Position numbers and translations under genes: made by a program. From Saliterribacillus persicus (GTDB lineage Bacteria > Bacillota > Bacilli > Bacillales > Amphibacillaceae), in the NCBI RefSeq assembly GCF_003337485.1, contig NZ_QPJJ01000002.1, positions 288,363-352,362 of the forward strand: a stretch of 64,000 nucleotides of DNA. Reading direction: 5' to 3'. Below the pieces are notes generated by a model. The model ran no database searches. It saw only the letters and a list, made by a program, of their open reading frames with translations, and was not told the DNA's origin. Shown here piece by piece: positions 1 to 9,589 of this stretch (the stretch's first letter is position 1; the number at the start of each line of letters is the position of its first letter).

Positions 1-55
1 TCATCATTAATCTTAAAGTGATTTGGAATGTACATAAAAATCCACCTTTCAAAAG

Positions 56-1052
<997 letters not shown>

Positions 1053-1073
1053 AAATACCTCCACCATTAATTA

Positions 1074-1143
1074 TTTGTTGTATTTGCAATAAAAATAATA
1101 TGTATTTAATTTAACTCATATTTGTTGTATTTACAATAAAAAT
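1074..1143 (-). promoter_or_regulatory. Duplicated 23-bp element, probable MarR operators
   Basis: Two 23-bp copies (1074-1096 and 1121-1143) differ at a single base. Each holds the near-palindrome TTGTATTTRCAA (1078-1089 and 1125-1136); the second copy has perfect TTGTA/TACAA arms. The copies are 47 bp apart, and lie 22-91 bp upstream of the MarR start. Placement and symmetry are what one expects of a dimeric repressor acting on its own promoter. Binding is inferred, not seen. Confidence 0.6.
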
Positions 1144-1621
1144 GTCGGGGAATTTATTTGCTCTATTCTTTTAAGTCCCATTTTTTTCATTTGGTCATGC
1201 AACAGTATCGCATAGATAATCTCTCGAAAGTATCATATAGGGACTGAAAAGCAGAGGTTTTACAATTAATATTCAAGGTGTAAGGAAATTTATAGCTAGA
1301 TAGCAATAAAAAAAGTTCTGATGAAACCAAAAACATCACTGAAACACCATATTAATAAGTGGGTTCTTGTTAAAGTAGTAATATAAACGAATTGTGTGGG
1401 GGGTGGAACTTGATAAATTAGTTATGGTAAATCATTTTAATACGAAGAGTAGAGACACGTAATCGCATTTTTTTGGAAGTTTGGAATGGAAAAAATTCAA
1501 TATTTGAAGGAATTATTTTAAATTAGAAACTTAGTGTTTGCATCAAGTCAAGGATCAATTTTAATCTTCCGTTTTAAGGATTGGTTCAAAGGTATTTTTT
1601 AAATTAACAAGGAGGGAAAAG
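1144..1621. other. Intergenic region between divergent marR and mgsA
   Basis: About 480 bp with no open frame of note. The end carries GGAGGG at 1611-1616, the ribosome binding site of mgsA. I see no strong terminator or convincing sigma-A promoter. Confidence 0.5.
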
Positions 1622-2089
1622 ATGAATATCGCCTTAATTGCCCATGATAATAGCAAAGAAAAAATGATACAGTTTACAAGAGCATATCAACGGTACCTGG
1701 AAAAGCACAATTTATATGCAACTGGTACTACAGGTGCTCGTATTCAACAAAAAGTAAAGTTAGACATCCACCTCTTTCGCTCAGGTCCACTTGGTGGTGA
1801 CCAAGAAATAGGGGCAATGGCAGCTAATAACGAGTTGGATATGGTTATATTTTTTCGTGACCCTTTAACACCTCAACCACATGACCCGGGTATATCTGCT
1901 TTAATGAGGCTATGTGATGTGTATGATATACCGTTAGCTACAAATATGGGGTCAGCGGAAATTCTTATTCGATCTTTAGATCGAGGAGATTTAGAGTGGC
2001 GTAATGTAATTCGTGAAGATAAGGAAAAAGAACTCTTGAAAAAAAGTTTGTTTTTTGAGTCCGTTAAATCTAATATATTCCATTATTAA
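1622..2089 (+). CDS. mgsA: Methylglyoxal synthase
   Basis: Converts dihydroxyacetone phosphate to methylglyoxal and phosphate, a bypass that relieves sugar-phosphate stress. All family hallmarks are visible: IALIAHD at the N-terminus, the phosphate loop ATGTTGARI (residues 33-41), [12 protein letters not shown] (54-65), the segment [13 protein letters not shown] (76-88) with the catalytic Asp and His region, and [20 protein letters not shown] (97-116). At 155 residues it is roughly 18 longer than typical bacterial MgsA; the extra residues are a lysine-rich C-terminal tail ending SNIFHY. In B. subtilis mgsA sits with dapB and bshA genes; here it stands alone, so it has moved or its neighbours were lost. 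Confidence 0.93.
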   Translation: MNIALIAHDNSKEKMIQFTRAYQRYLEKHNLYATGTTGARIQQKVKLDIHLFRSGPLGGDQEIGAMAANNELDMVIFFRDPLTPQPHDPGISALMRLCDVYDIPLATNMGSAEILIRSLDRGDLEWRNVIREDKEKELLKKSLFFESVKSNIFHY

Positions 2090-2387
2090 AAAGTAAATAA
2101 ATATGGAGTAAATTTATATCGGAATATAGGTTAAGTGGAATGTTTTACAACCCTATAATATCAAATTACTGTTTATATGGTGCTAAGTTCTAATGGAAAG
2201 GATTTCTTTAATCTTAACAGGTTTATTTGAAATGTTTGGTTTTGTAATAATAAATAAGTGGCATATGGAATGAAACATGTAGTATTTGTAATCTATAATT
2301 ATTGGGTTTGGAGCTAGTTTCTCATTATTATTTTATGCAATATGGGAGGAGTTTCTTAGTGGCTCCCACTAAAAGTTAAAGTATTGA

Positions 2388-2490
2388 TTATTTCATGAAT
2401 CGGCTGGGTTGTGTTCGGTATTCTACTGGACTTAATCCAGCTTTTTTTTGATCGTTTAAGGATGGCCCATTCGATATATTCATTCGTCTT
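2388..2490 (-). pseudogene. C-terminal remnant of an IS3-family transposase (OrfB)
   Basis: On the minus strand one frame reads KTNEYIEWAILKRSKK and, after a slip in an A-run, the next frame reads AGLSPVEYRTQPSRFMK and a stop at 2388-2390. The pair NEYIE...and GLSPVEYRTQ is the typical C-terminal end of IS3/IS150-type integrase proteins. Only about 34 codons survive and there is a frameshift, so it is not functional. Terminal repeats were not found. Confidence 0.55.
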
Positions 2491-2506
2491 TTAAATCCTT
2501 CACAGC

Positions 2507-2700
2507 TTACTTTGTGGGACTTGTTTTGGATAATTTTATTTTCTTTTTATGTTTCTCACCCAAAGATTGTACTGGTACTGCCAATCTTGACCCTAAAGGA
2601 TGGTAGTGCGGCAGATTGCGCGCTCCTTTATCTCTATCTTTCCTATTAAAAATTTCATGGAAAGAATTAACGTTGGACTTTCTCAATTTTTGCTTAAAAA
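2507..2700 (-). pseudogene. Open frame without a start, unknown origin
   Basis: About 63 codons read without a stop on the minus strand, including HEIFNRKDRDKGARNLPHYH and ending KLSKTSPTK. There is no usable start codon; a short frame MDNFYDFLSKN lies just upstream in another phase, suggesting a frameshifted gene. I do not recognise the family. It directly abuts the transposase remnant, so it may be part of the same decayed cargo. Confidence 0.3.
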
Positions 2701-2933
2701 ATCATAAAAATTATCCATGGGAATAAGGTTAATCACTATATGCCACATCCAACTTAGATCACAAAAACTAAGCGACTTCAAGAACTATTTTAAGGGAAAA
2801 TCAACATAGCACTCGTGATATAAAAGGTATAACTTCGGAATGGAACGATCTGGGAAGCAAGTAACTTTTGTCTGGAGTTCGTTTCTGTTATTTTAAGGAA
2901 GAAGCTTAAATATAACGAATTGGAGTGAACTGC

Positions 2934-3941
2934 ATGACTATAAATAAAAAAATTCTTTTAGCAAAGCGACCAAAAGGATTGCCGGATAAAGATACATTCA
3001 AATTTGTTGAAACAGAGATTATTAAGCCTGAAAAAGGGGAAGTCTTGATTCGCACCCTCTATGTATCAGTAGACCCTTATATGCGTGGCAGAATGATTGA
3101 TGCACCATCGTACGTTCCACCATACCAATTAGATGATGTACTTGGTGGCGGGGCTCTCGGGGAAATAGTGGAATCTAAATCAGATCAGTTTGAACAAGGT
3201 GATATTGTCTTAGGAAGCTTTGGCTGGCAAAGTTATTATACAGCGAAGCAAGACGAAGTTCGAAAAGTAGATAAAGATATAGCACCCATCTCTACTTATT
3301 TAGGGATTTTAGGAATGACAGGACTGACCGCATATTTCGGATTGCTTGATATTGGTAAACCTAAAGAAGGGGAAACTGTTGTTATTTCTGGAGCTGCCGG
3401 TGCTGTAGGTTCCGTTGTCGGTCAAATTGCTAAAATAAAAGGCGCGCGTGTTGTTGGAATAGCTGGTACCGATGAAAAAAATCAATACCTAAAAGAAGAA
3501 TTGCATTTTGATGAAGCGATCAACTATAAGACTAGCACTAATCTCCAAGAAGATATCGCAAAAGCATGCCCGAATGGTGTAGATGTATATTTTGATAATG
3601 TTGGTGGTGAGATATCTGATGCGGTTCACACGAATTTAAATAAGTATGCACGAATTTCTGTTTGTGGTGCAATTTCAAGTTATAATTTGAAAGAAGAGGA
3701 TATTGGACCGCGTATCCAAACGACACTTATTAAGAAAAGTGTTTTAATGCAGGGTTTTACAGTAGGGGATTTTGCGAACCGGTTAGCCGAAGGGTCTGAA
3801 GCACTTGCTAAGTGGCTTCAAGATGGTAAACTTAAATACGAAGAAACAATTATTGATGGCTTCGATAATATACCGGATGCTTTCCTTGATTTATTTGAAG
3901 GAAATAATATTGGGAAGCTACTAGTGAAAGTTGATAAGTAA
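2934..3941 (+). CDS. yfmJ: NADP-dependent MDR-family oxidoreductase, YfmJ/CurA-like
   Basis: A 335-residue zinc-free medium-chain reductase of the leukotriene-B4 dehydrogenase/curcumin reductase type. Visible marks are VSVDPYMRGRM near residue 47, the nucleotide-binding segment VVISGAAGAVGSVVGQIAK near 150, and DVYFDNVGGEISD near 217. These enzymes reduce activated double bonds of aldehydes and ketones in the cytoplasm. A GTG at 2925 is in frame, but TTGGAGTG spaced 8 nt before the ATG at 2934 makes that the better start. Monocistronic, closed by a strong terminator at 4032. Confidence 0.88.
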   Translation: MTINKKILLAKRPKGLPDKDTFKFVETEIIKPEKGEVLIRTLYVSVDPYMRGRMIDAPSYVPPYQLDDVLGGGALGEIVESKSDQFEQGDIVLGSFGWQSYYTAKQDEVRKVDKDIAPISTYLGILGMTGLTAYFGLLDIGKPKEGETVVISGAAGAVGSVVGQIAKIKGARVVGIAGTDEKNQYLKEELHFDEAINYKTSTNLQEDIAKACPNGVDVYFDNVGGEISDAVHTNLNKYARISVCGAISSYNLKEEDIGPRIQTTLIKKSVLMQGFTVGDFANRLAEGSEALAKWLQDGKLKYEETIIDGFDNIPDAFLDLFEGNNIGKLLVKVDK

Positions 3942-4031
3942 AGAAAAACATGTAAACTGGGCTAACTATTCAGTTTACTTGATAATAATAGAAAAGCGAT
4001 CGAATGAAAATAATTCAAAGCTTTATAAAGG

Positions 4032-4071
4032 AATGCTATACATCTATTATATGTGGTGTATAGCATTTTTT
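4032..4071 (+). terminator. Rho-independent terminator after the YfmJ-like gene
   Basis: A perfect 10-bp stem AATGCTATAC / GTATAGCATT (4032-4041 and 4058-4067) followed by a T-run. Confidence 0.85.
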
Positions 4072-4231
4072 ATTTCCTGTAATTATTTTCCTATTCGAAA
4101 TCTTATTGGTAGTCACTTACAAAAAGGATCTATTTATGGTATATTTTTACTGTTTATCAGTAAAATTGTTAGCACCTATATTAAAAATCGCTTCTGAAGT
4201 TTATTTATTTTTTGAAAGTGAGGGATTTGGT

Positions 4232-4510
4232 ATGAAAAAATCTTTTCTAAGTTTTATTGGTGGTTTCTTACTAACAGTTTCAATTAGTGTAGTCTTACTA
4301 CTTATTTTTAGCATTTTGCTATATATCAAGCAAATAGAAAACGTTGTATTGTGGAAGGAGTTTTTTACGATTTATAATTTCAGATCAGATGCTTCTGGGG
4401 GATTTGAATTTAATATCATCATGGAAGGACTAATACCGTTTGGAATTATTGGTGGAATACTCTCGATTGGGCTTAAGAATATGCTTACAAAAGGTGTTGT
4501 ACTTAAATAG
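4232..4510 (+). CDS. Small two-helix membrane protein, unknown
   Basis: A 92-residue protein with a long hydrophobic segment near residues 6-30 (FIGGFLLTVSISVVLLLIFS) and a second near 70-82. I do not recognise the family. A longer frame from 4106 exists, but GAGGG about 8 nt before the ATG at 4232 marks the likely start. It lies alone after the terminator of the reductase gene. Confidence 0.5.
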   Translation: MKKSFLSFIGGFLLTVSISVVLLLIFSILLYIKQIENVVLWKEFFTIYNFRSDASGGFEFNIIMEGLIPFGIIGGILSIGLKNMLTKGVVLK

Positions 4511-4683
4511 AAAGCATTCCAAATATTTAAAAGAGAATTGATTAAATACAAAAACTCATTTTTCTTTTCCTAGATTTACTCCTATTTCAATCTCTCAAAT
4601 AGAATATTAAAAAAACAATTATCACTTATAGAGTTTTGAGATGATTTCGATGATTTTATTATGATTAATTCATCCTTCAGTTG

Positions 4684-5103
4684 TTACATCCCCAGCATGG
4701 GTAGATGTTTTCGTGTATGGTAAGTGCCAGCTAATACTATACATTGTTTTAATTCATCTACTGGTATCTCTTCATTTTCCAAAAAGACAATCGCTCGATT
4801 TCCTTCATAGTTGAATAAATCTCCAAATATTTCTTTAAAGGTTTCAACAAGGTTTGTATTACAATTAAAATACATCGCATATTGCTCTGGGGATGACTGT
4901 TTCCAACCAATCCTAATTGTGCTTCCCTTTTTGGTGATGTAGCTAGGTTCTCCCCATTTTAGTGTCTCCTCTACTTTTTCGATATTTTCTACTTCTACAG
5001 CTGTTTCTAAAATTAGTTGACGAAGAAACAATAGCTTCTTTTGAATATTTGCAGGATACTGTTTGAATATTGCTTCAACCTTGGAATTTTCAATTGGATA
5101 CAT
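4684..5103 (-). CDS. DUF1801 domain protein (YdhG-like fold)
   Basis: A 139-residue cytoplasmic protein. The core KVEETLKWGEPSYITKKGSTIRIGWK (residues 43-68) matches the DUF1801 pattern, in which a conserved WGxPxY segment precedes a beta-hairpin. Some members (B. subtilis YdhG) act as frataxin-like iron chaperones, but sequence alone does not show iron binding here. Start supported by AGAGGGGTG upstream of the ATG. Monocistronic. Confidence 0.7.
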   Translation of the reverse strand: MYPIENSKVEAIFKQYPANIQKKLLFLRQLILETAVEVENIEKVEETLKWGEPSYITKKGSTIRIGWKQSSPEQYAMYFNCNTNLVETFKEIFGDLFNYEGNRAIVFLENEEIPVDELKQCIVLAGTYHTRKHLPMLGM

Positions 5104-5251
5104 AAATCAGTCACCCCTCTTTATTTTTATAATCTTTTACGATTTTCAAATCTTTAAATAGAAGAAAGTGCAGAGAGACTATTCTTTCACTTGCATTTGT
5201 TGTCTCTCCTTTACCTTCAAACATGCTAAGATATGAACCGCATCAAACTAG

Positions 5252-5833
5252 CTATTTTATCGCGATATATATTTCTGCTTGCCCATCATTTGGATCGATA
5301 CCATTTGGATAATATTCAAAATCACCTGTAAATGCTCGCTCAACCCCTTTTTGCCTGGACCATTGCCAAATGTTAGCCCATGCACGTTGCACTACTTCTA
5401 TAATCGGTCCACGCTCTGTCACAAATACTGCATACTTTGCAGCAGGAACAGTAAAAGTTGTTATGCTATCAAGATCGGGCACTTGTACCTCATCTTGTAC
5501 CTTAACTCCAACCATTACTTCATAGCTTCCAAGATCCATTTCTTCATAATCGAAGTAACAGCTATAATGCCCACTCTCTTTTATATCAGCACCTAATTCG
5601 CCAGCAATATTTTCAATAAAAAACTTTTCAAACAATTGGCCAATTTTCCCGTCGTTTCTTAATTCAGCTTCATTAGAAGTGACCGCACTAATTCCAGCCA
5701 GCGTAAAGGAAGGTAGGGTTTCGATACGATTTGGTTTCAAGTGTGGTCCAATGTTCTTCTCTTCGGATGAGCTCCCTTTCCCCTCATTCAAACTTTCTTT
5801 TTTATTTCCTACTAAGTCATTTTGTTTCATCAC
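5252..5833 (-). CDS. yobU: GyrI-like effector-binding domain protein, YobU-like
   Basis: A 193-residue protein. After a charged 30-residue leader comes a GyrI/AraC effector-binding domain: RIETLPSFTLAGIS (about 36-49), YEVMVGVKV, the segment FTVPAAKYAVFVTERGP (about 127-143) and the ending DGQAEIYIAIK. Such domains bind small hydrophobic molecules. The start is GTG at 5833, or the ATG right after it; AAAGGAG lies upstream. It follows the WYL regulator by 62 bp in the same direction, an arrangement known from yobV-yobU of B. subtilis, so the two probably sense the same compound. Confidence 0.78.
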   Translation of the reverse strand: MMKQNDLVGNKKESLNEGKGSSSEEKNIGPHLKPNRIETLPSFTLAGISAVTSNEAELRNDGKIGQLFEKFFIENIAGELGADIKESGHYSCYFDYEEMDLGSYEVMVGVKVQDEVQVPDLDSITTFTVPAAKYAVFVTERGPIIEVVQRAWANIWQWSRQKGVERAFTGDFEYYPNGIDPNDGQAEIYIAIK

Positions 5834-5895
5834 TAATCATTCTCCTTTTACTTGGAATGAGATTAGTATAAAACAATAAACCTGACAACTGTTTG

Positions 5896-6849
5896 TCAGG
5901 TAATAACGTTATTTCTATACAATTTCACAATTTGTTCCGCACGATTTGCGATAACTTCCCGCAAATGAAGGGGTTCTAAGACCTCAACATGGTGACCCAT
6001 ACTGAGAATAAAACTATATAGCCATTCATCTTCTGGATACGCCTTCTTCACTTGCCAACTTCCATCACTCATTGCTGTTAATTCCTCAACGCCAAACCAT
6101 TCTTCCGCTAAATGACGAGATTCATTTCGAAAACGCAAGACGATTTCTGGCACCTTGGATGTATTTAACCTTCTTTTGTATTCACTCGATTCTTGTGTAG
6201 GTAATTCGCGACGAAGAAAACTGCTTTCTCGATCTAGATCCAGTTCTTTCATCCTTTTTAGTTTAAATAGGCGAAAATCCTGCTTCTCCGTACAATATGC
6301 CTTTAGATACCATTGTCGCCCTTTAAGTATAAGGATATGTGGTTCTACTTTACGCTCGGAAATGATACCTTTTGCATTTGAATAGGTGAAAGTTGCTAAC
6401 ATACAGCAATCTATTGCAGCTTCTAATAGTTTTAGTTTCGGTTGCAGCCTTTCCATACCATCCCAAGGAGAATAGTCGACTAGCACACGGTTTGTTTTAT
6501 GTTGAAATTCTCCGGCATCTGCTGGCGAAACAACACTATTAATCTTTTCCATGAGAATGTGATGTTCTTCTTTACCGATAGAACTGTAGATACTTTGAAG
6601 TGCTGTAACAATCGTAGCCAGTTCGTCATTCGTTAGCATATTACGATCTAGTCGATAACCTTCCATTATACCGATTCCACCGTTAGTGCCTTGGTAGGTA
6701 ACTACCGGAATTCCAGCTGCATTAATGGCATCAATATCTCGGTAGATGGTCCGAATGGAGACCTCAAATTTCTCTGCCAGCTCCTTCGCCTGCACCATAC
6801 GACGATTCAGCAATAAAATGATGATGGATAAAAGTCTTTCTAATTTCAA
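5896..6849 (-). CDS. yobV: WYL-domain HTH regulator, YobV-like
   Basis: A 317-residue DeoR-like/WYL regulator. An N-terminal winged helix (LLSIIILLLNRRMVQAKELAEKFEVSIRTIYRDIDAI, residues 6-42) is followed by the GGIGIMEGYRLDR linker typical of YafY proteins. The WYL domain is around residues 140-215, with TFTYSNAKG and the basic stretch ILKGRQWYLKAYC. The C-terminal WCX part ends near 310. Co-directional with the YobU-like gene downstream. WYL domains bind nucleic acids or nucleotides in several bacterial systems; the ligand here is unknown. Confidence 0.85.
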   Translation of the reverse strand: MKLERLLSIIILLLNRRMVQAKELAEKFEVSIRTIYRDIDAINAAGIPVVTYQGTNGGIGIMEGYRLDRNMLTNDELATIVTALQSIYSSIGKEEHHILMEKINSVVSPADAGEFQHKTNRVLVDYSPWDGMERLQPKLKLLEAAIDCCMLATFTYSNAKGIISERKVEPHILILKGRQWYLKAYCTEKQDFRLFKLKRMKELDLDRESSFLRRELPTQESSEYKRRLNTSKVPEIVLRFRNESRHLAEEWFGVEELTAMSDGSWQVKKAYPEDEWLYSFILSMGHHVEVLEPLHLREVIANRAEQIVKLYRNNVIT

Positions 6850-7129
6850 CGGGTGTGCCCCCTCTATTTCAATATGGCTTTATAGGCTTCAAGCGTTATT
6901 TAAAATAATAATTGCTTCTTTCTATCTACAAGTAACAATAAACGGAAAATTGAATTTCAGATTAACTTGGTCATGTTGTAGTTTCATTTTAATTTGGTTA
7001 ATAACAAAATCATAATTGGATTGTAGGGCGTGATATGTATGGCTTTCAGATCTTTTTTATTGTATCATAACCAGAATGAAAGCGTGCTTACCAATCCTTT
7101 CATCCTACAATGAGGCTTCGTTGTTATTT

Positions 7130-7678
7130 TTAAAATTTCGGATAAACAACCGTCCTATCCTTTTCAATCAAAGGTGTAGCTCCCCATTCTCCTAATTCAT
7201 GTTCTACACTTTTCACCTTTCCTTCTCTACTAGGTAATAGATGGGTTACGTTATAACCATTCGCTTGCAGATAATTACTAATAATTAGTCGGTGACATCT
7301 TGATGGATGGCGTTCGGCACACATTAATACCACGCGATGATCTTTTATATGGAACTTCAACTCATCGATACCTTCTTTAAAGCTCTCTGTCAGCGTATAA
7401 TCCGCATAATTATGAAAGGATTGATTTTCCCAACCTTCATTTAAAACTTCACCAACTTCAGTGGACATCTTTCTCCTCCCACCAAGCTTAGGAAAATGAG
7501 AATATGTAATGGACGCCTCCTCTAACCATTCTTTCAATTGATCTTTATTAAAATGTGGGCTTCTATTGCTTCCTGGAATAGTGCGAACATCTGCTACAAA
7601 ATCAATTTCTTTAGCTCTTAACATCTCTAAAAATTCATCTTTTGAATGATTGTAATGTCCAATCGAATACACACTCAT
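7130..7678 (-). CDS. DUF488 family protein
   Basis: A 182-residue protein of the DUF488 family: YSIGHYNHSKDEFLEMLRA at the N-terminus, VADVRTIPGSNRSPHFNKD near 30-48, FPKLGGRR near 64-71, and VVLMCAERHPSRCHRLIIS (about 117-135) with a conserved Cys and paired His. The biochemical role of this family is not established. Two in-frame ATGs exist; the one at 7678 is spaced properly from GAGGG, whereas the ATG at 7684 touches it. Monocistronic. Confidence 0.8.
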   Translation of the reverse strand: MSVYSIGHYNHSKDEFLEMLRAKEIDFVADVRTIPGSNRSPHFNKDQLKEWLEEASITYSHFPKLGGRRKMSTEVGEVLNEGWENQSFHNYADYTLTESFKEGIDELKFHIKDHRVVLMCAERHPSRCHRLIISNYLQANGYNVTHLLPSREGKVKSVEHELGEWGATPLIEKDRTVVYPKF

Positions 7679-8020
7679 TTTCATCCCTCTTCTCTAACAA
7701 AGTATTACTTTTCTCTACCCCGTTGCAGATAAAATTAACAATTGATTTACTCAAATTTTAGATTAATAAATTTAAAAACCTAAGCGATTTTGTAAAAAGA
7801 AGTAGAATGGCTGTACACAAATCATTATGCAGACACAATTTCTCTCATTGAGGCATGGCAAAAGGTTTTATTTTAGCATGATAGGGAATCTTACACAGTA
7901 AGTTGATGTATGGCTAAAGAATTAACTATGTAAAGAGTTTTTTACTTTGCTATATTAAATAATAACGTTATAAAAATTCTAGTAGATTTATACTAATGAG
8001 AAAGAGGTTAAGCTAATTTT
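7679..8020. other. Intergenic region between divergent genes
   Basis: About 340 bp, AT-rich, with no open frame or clear hairpin. AGAGG at 8004-8008 is the ribosome binding site of the next gene. Confidence 0.4.
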
Positions 8021-9259
8021 ATGATACTTCTGTTTTTTTACTTATTCTTGGCTCTAGGTGTGTCCTTTCTTTGTTCTATTCTCGAAGCGGTCTTTCTTTC
8101 CACAAACCCTTCGTATTTGAGTGTAAAAGCAGAGAATGGAAACAAGCGTGCCAAGGTTTTTCTTCATATGAAAGATAATGTGGATCGACCCCTTTCCGCA
8201 ATTCTAACACTTAATACCATAGCCCATACAGTTGGTGCGTCCGGTGTTGGGGCGCAGGCAACTAAAGTATTTGGCGAGGCGTATTTTGGTGTGGTCTCAG
8301 CAATCCTTACCATCCTAATCCTTGTTGTTTCAGAAATTATTCCAAAAACACTTGGGGCACGATACTGGAAGAGTATGGCTCTAGTATCTGGACAAATTAT
8401 TCAATTCTTAATTTATATTACATATCCATTGGTGATCATTTCAGAATTCATTACAAAAATAATATCCAAAAACTCTACTGATGATCAAACAACTACAAGT
8501 AGAGAAGAATTAGCAATGCTTGCAGATGTGGGTACAAAAGAAGGCGTCTTTGAAGAAGATGAGAATAAAATTATCCAAGGTACGATAAAGCGCTGGGCAG
8601 TTAAGGTAAGTGAGGTTATGACGCATCGAACGGAAATTATTGCCCTTCCTTCCGATGCATCTTTAGAAGAGGTTGTATCTGTTGTTGACGAAGAAAAATT
8701 TTCAAGAGTGCCGGTTTATGAAGACAGTATTGATAACATTGTTGGCATATTGCATGCCAAAGACCTCATCCATTATTTGAACAGTTCTAATAATACAGAT
8801 GATTTTAATGTGATAGACTTTTGTAGAAAACCTTATATCTCTCCCATGTTTAAAACATTGGATGAATTATTTAAAGATTTTCAGCAAAATAAAATTCATA
8901 TCGCCATCATAATAGATGAATTCGGGGGAACGGCCGGGATTGTAACCCTAGAAGACCTGCTGGAGGAAATTGTAGGTGAGATCTTTGATGAAGATGATGA
9001 GGTTATTACAGATATCACAAAAATTGATGAGAACACCTTCTACGTAAACGGCAGTGTAGACTTGGATGAGGTTGTAGACTATTTTGATGTAGCCCTTCCG
9101 ATTGAAGAGTATGAAACACTGAGTGGGTTTATCATTGCTCAGATTGGGCGTATTCCTGCAGTTGGAGATACTGATTCCATAGAATATGAAGGATTCATTT
9201 TTAAAATTGACGAAGTAGACGGCAGAATGATTTCAAAGGTGAAAGTTTGTAAAGCATGA
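8021..9259 (+). CDS. CNNM/CorC (DUF21-CBS) transporter, HlyC family
   Basis: A 412-residue membrane protein. The DUF21/CNNM membrane domain covers about residues 1-170 with the family segments FLCSILEAVFLST, LSAILTLNTIAHTVGASGVG and VVSEIIPKTLGARYW. A Bateman pair of CBS domains follows (about 195-325: VMTHRTEIIALP, RVPVYEDSIDNIVGILHAKDL, IHIAIIIDEFGGTAGIVTLEDLLEEIVGEI), then the CorC_HlyC C-terminal domain (340-410). Members export or balance Mg2+ (MpfA type) or Co2+. The product is annotated in many genomes as hemolysin, a misnomer. Monocistronic and followed by a terminator. Confidence 0.9.
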   Translation: MILLFFYLFLALGVSFLCSILEAVFLSTNPSYLSVKAENGNKRAKVFLHMKDNVDRPLSAILTLNTIAHTVGASGVGAQATKVFGEAYFGVVSAILTILILVVSEIIPKTLGARYWKSMALVSGQIIQFLIYITYPLVIISEFITKIISKNSTDDQTTTSREELAMLADVGTKEGVFEEDENKIIQGTIKRWAVKVSEVMTHRTEIIALPSDASLEEVVSVVDEEKFSRVPVYEDSIDNIVGILHAKDLIHYLNSSNNTDDFNVIDFCRKPYISPMFKTLDELFKDFQQNKIHIAIIIDEFGGTAGIVTLEDLLEEIVGEIFDEDDEVITDITKIDENTFYVNGSVDLDEVVDYFDVALPIEEYETLSGFIIAQIGRIPAVGDTDSIEYEGFIFKIDEVDGRMISKVKVCKA

Positions 9260-9281
9260 TAATTATTGAAGAAGTAGAGTG

Positions 9282-9305
9282 AGGTACTCTGAATGAGTGC
9301 CTTTT
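9282..9305 (+). terminator. Terminator of the CNNM/CorC gene
   Basis: Stem AGGTACTC / GAGTGCCT (9282-9289, 9295-9302) with one G-U pair, then TTTTCTTC. Confidence 0.65.
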
Positions 9306-9545
9306 CTTCGTTTAATGGTAATACATTAGAAAAGGCTTATAAAGAACTTATTATGGTACCTATTACAAAAAGATAGTTATGTTTTTTAAATGAACGATGA
9401 ATCGATATATATTAAAGTGTCTTTTTGATGTATTGGTTCCTTCTATCAAAATGTAGAAAAGTGAAATTTGGTTTTTCAGTTGCTTTTTTCTTAAGGTAAC
9501 ACTTTTATTTCATGAAGCTCTCTTTCTAGACATAGATGTCAAAGT

Positions 9546-9582
9546 TTTAGCCCCTTCAACCTGTATCATAGAAGGGGCTAAA
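9546..9582. terminator. 12-bp hairpin downstream of the exchanger gene
   Basis: Perfect arms TTTAGCCCCTTC / GAAGGGGCTAAA with a 13-nt loop, 8 bp past the stop of the minus-strand exchanger gene. The T-tail is weak on either strand, so termination is likely but not certain. Confidence 0.55.
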
Positions 9583-9589
9583 TCAAATA

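Larger units (their letters stand above)
2090..2924. other. Gene-poor stretch with decayed sequences
   Basis: About 830 bp without an intact gene. It carries two broken minus-strand reading frames, listed separately (2388-2490 and 2507-2700). The remainder shows no recognisable RNA or repeat. It reads like a scar left by an insertion sequence between mgsA and the YfmJ-type reductase. Confidence 0.5.

Noticed and set aside
3931..4197. 88-codon frame over the end of the YfmJ gene
   Set aside because: It runs through the strong terminator at 4032-4071 and has no ribosome site. The gene at 4232 is the real one in this region.
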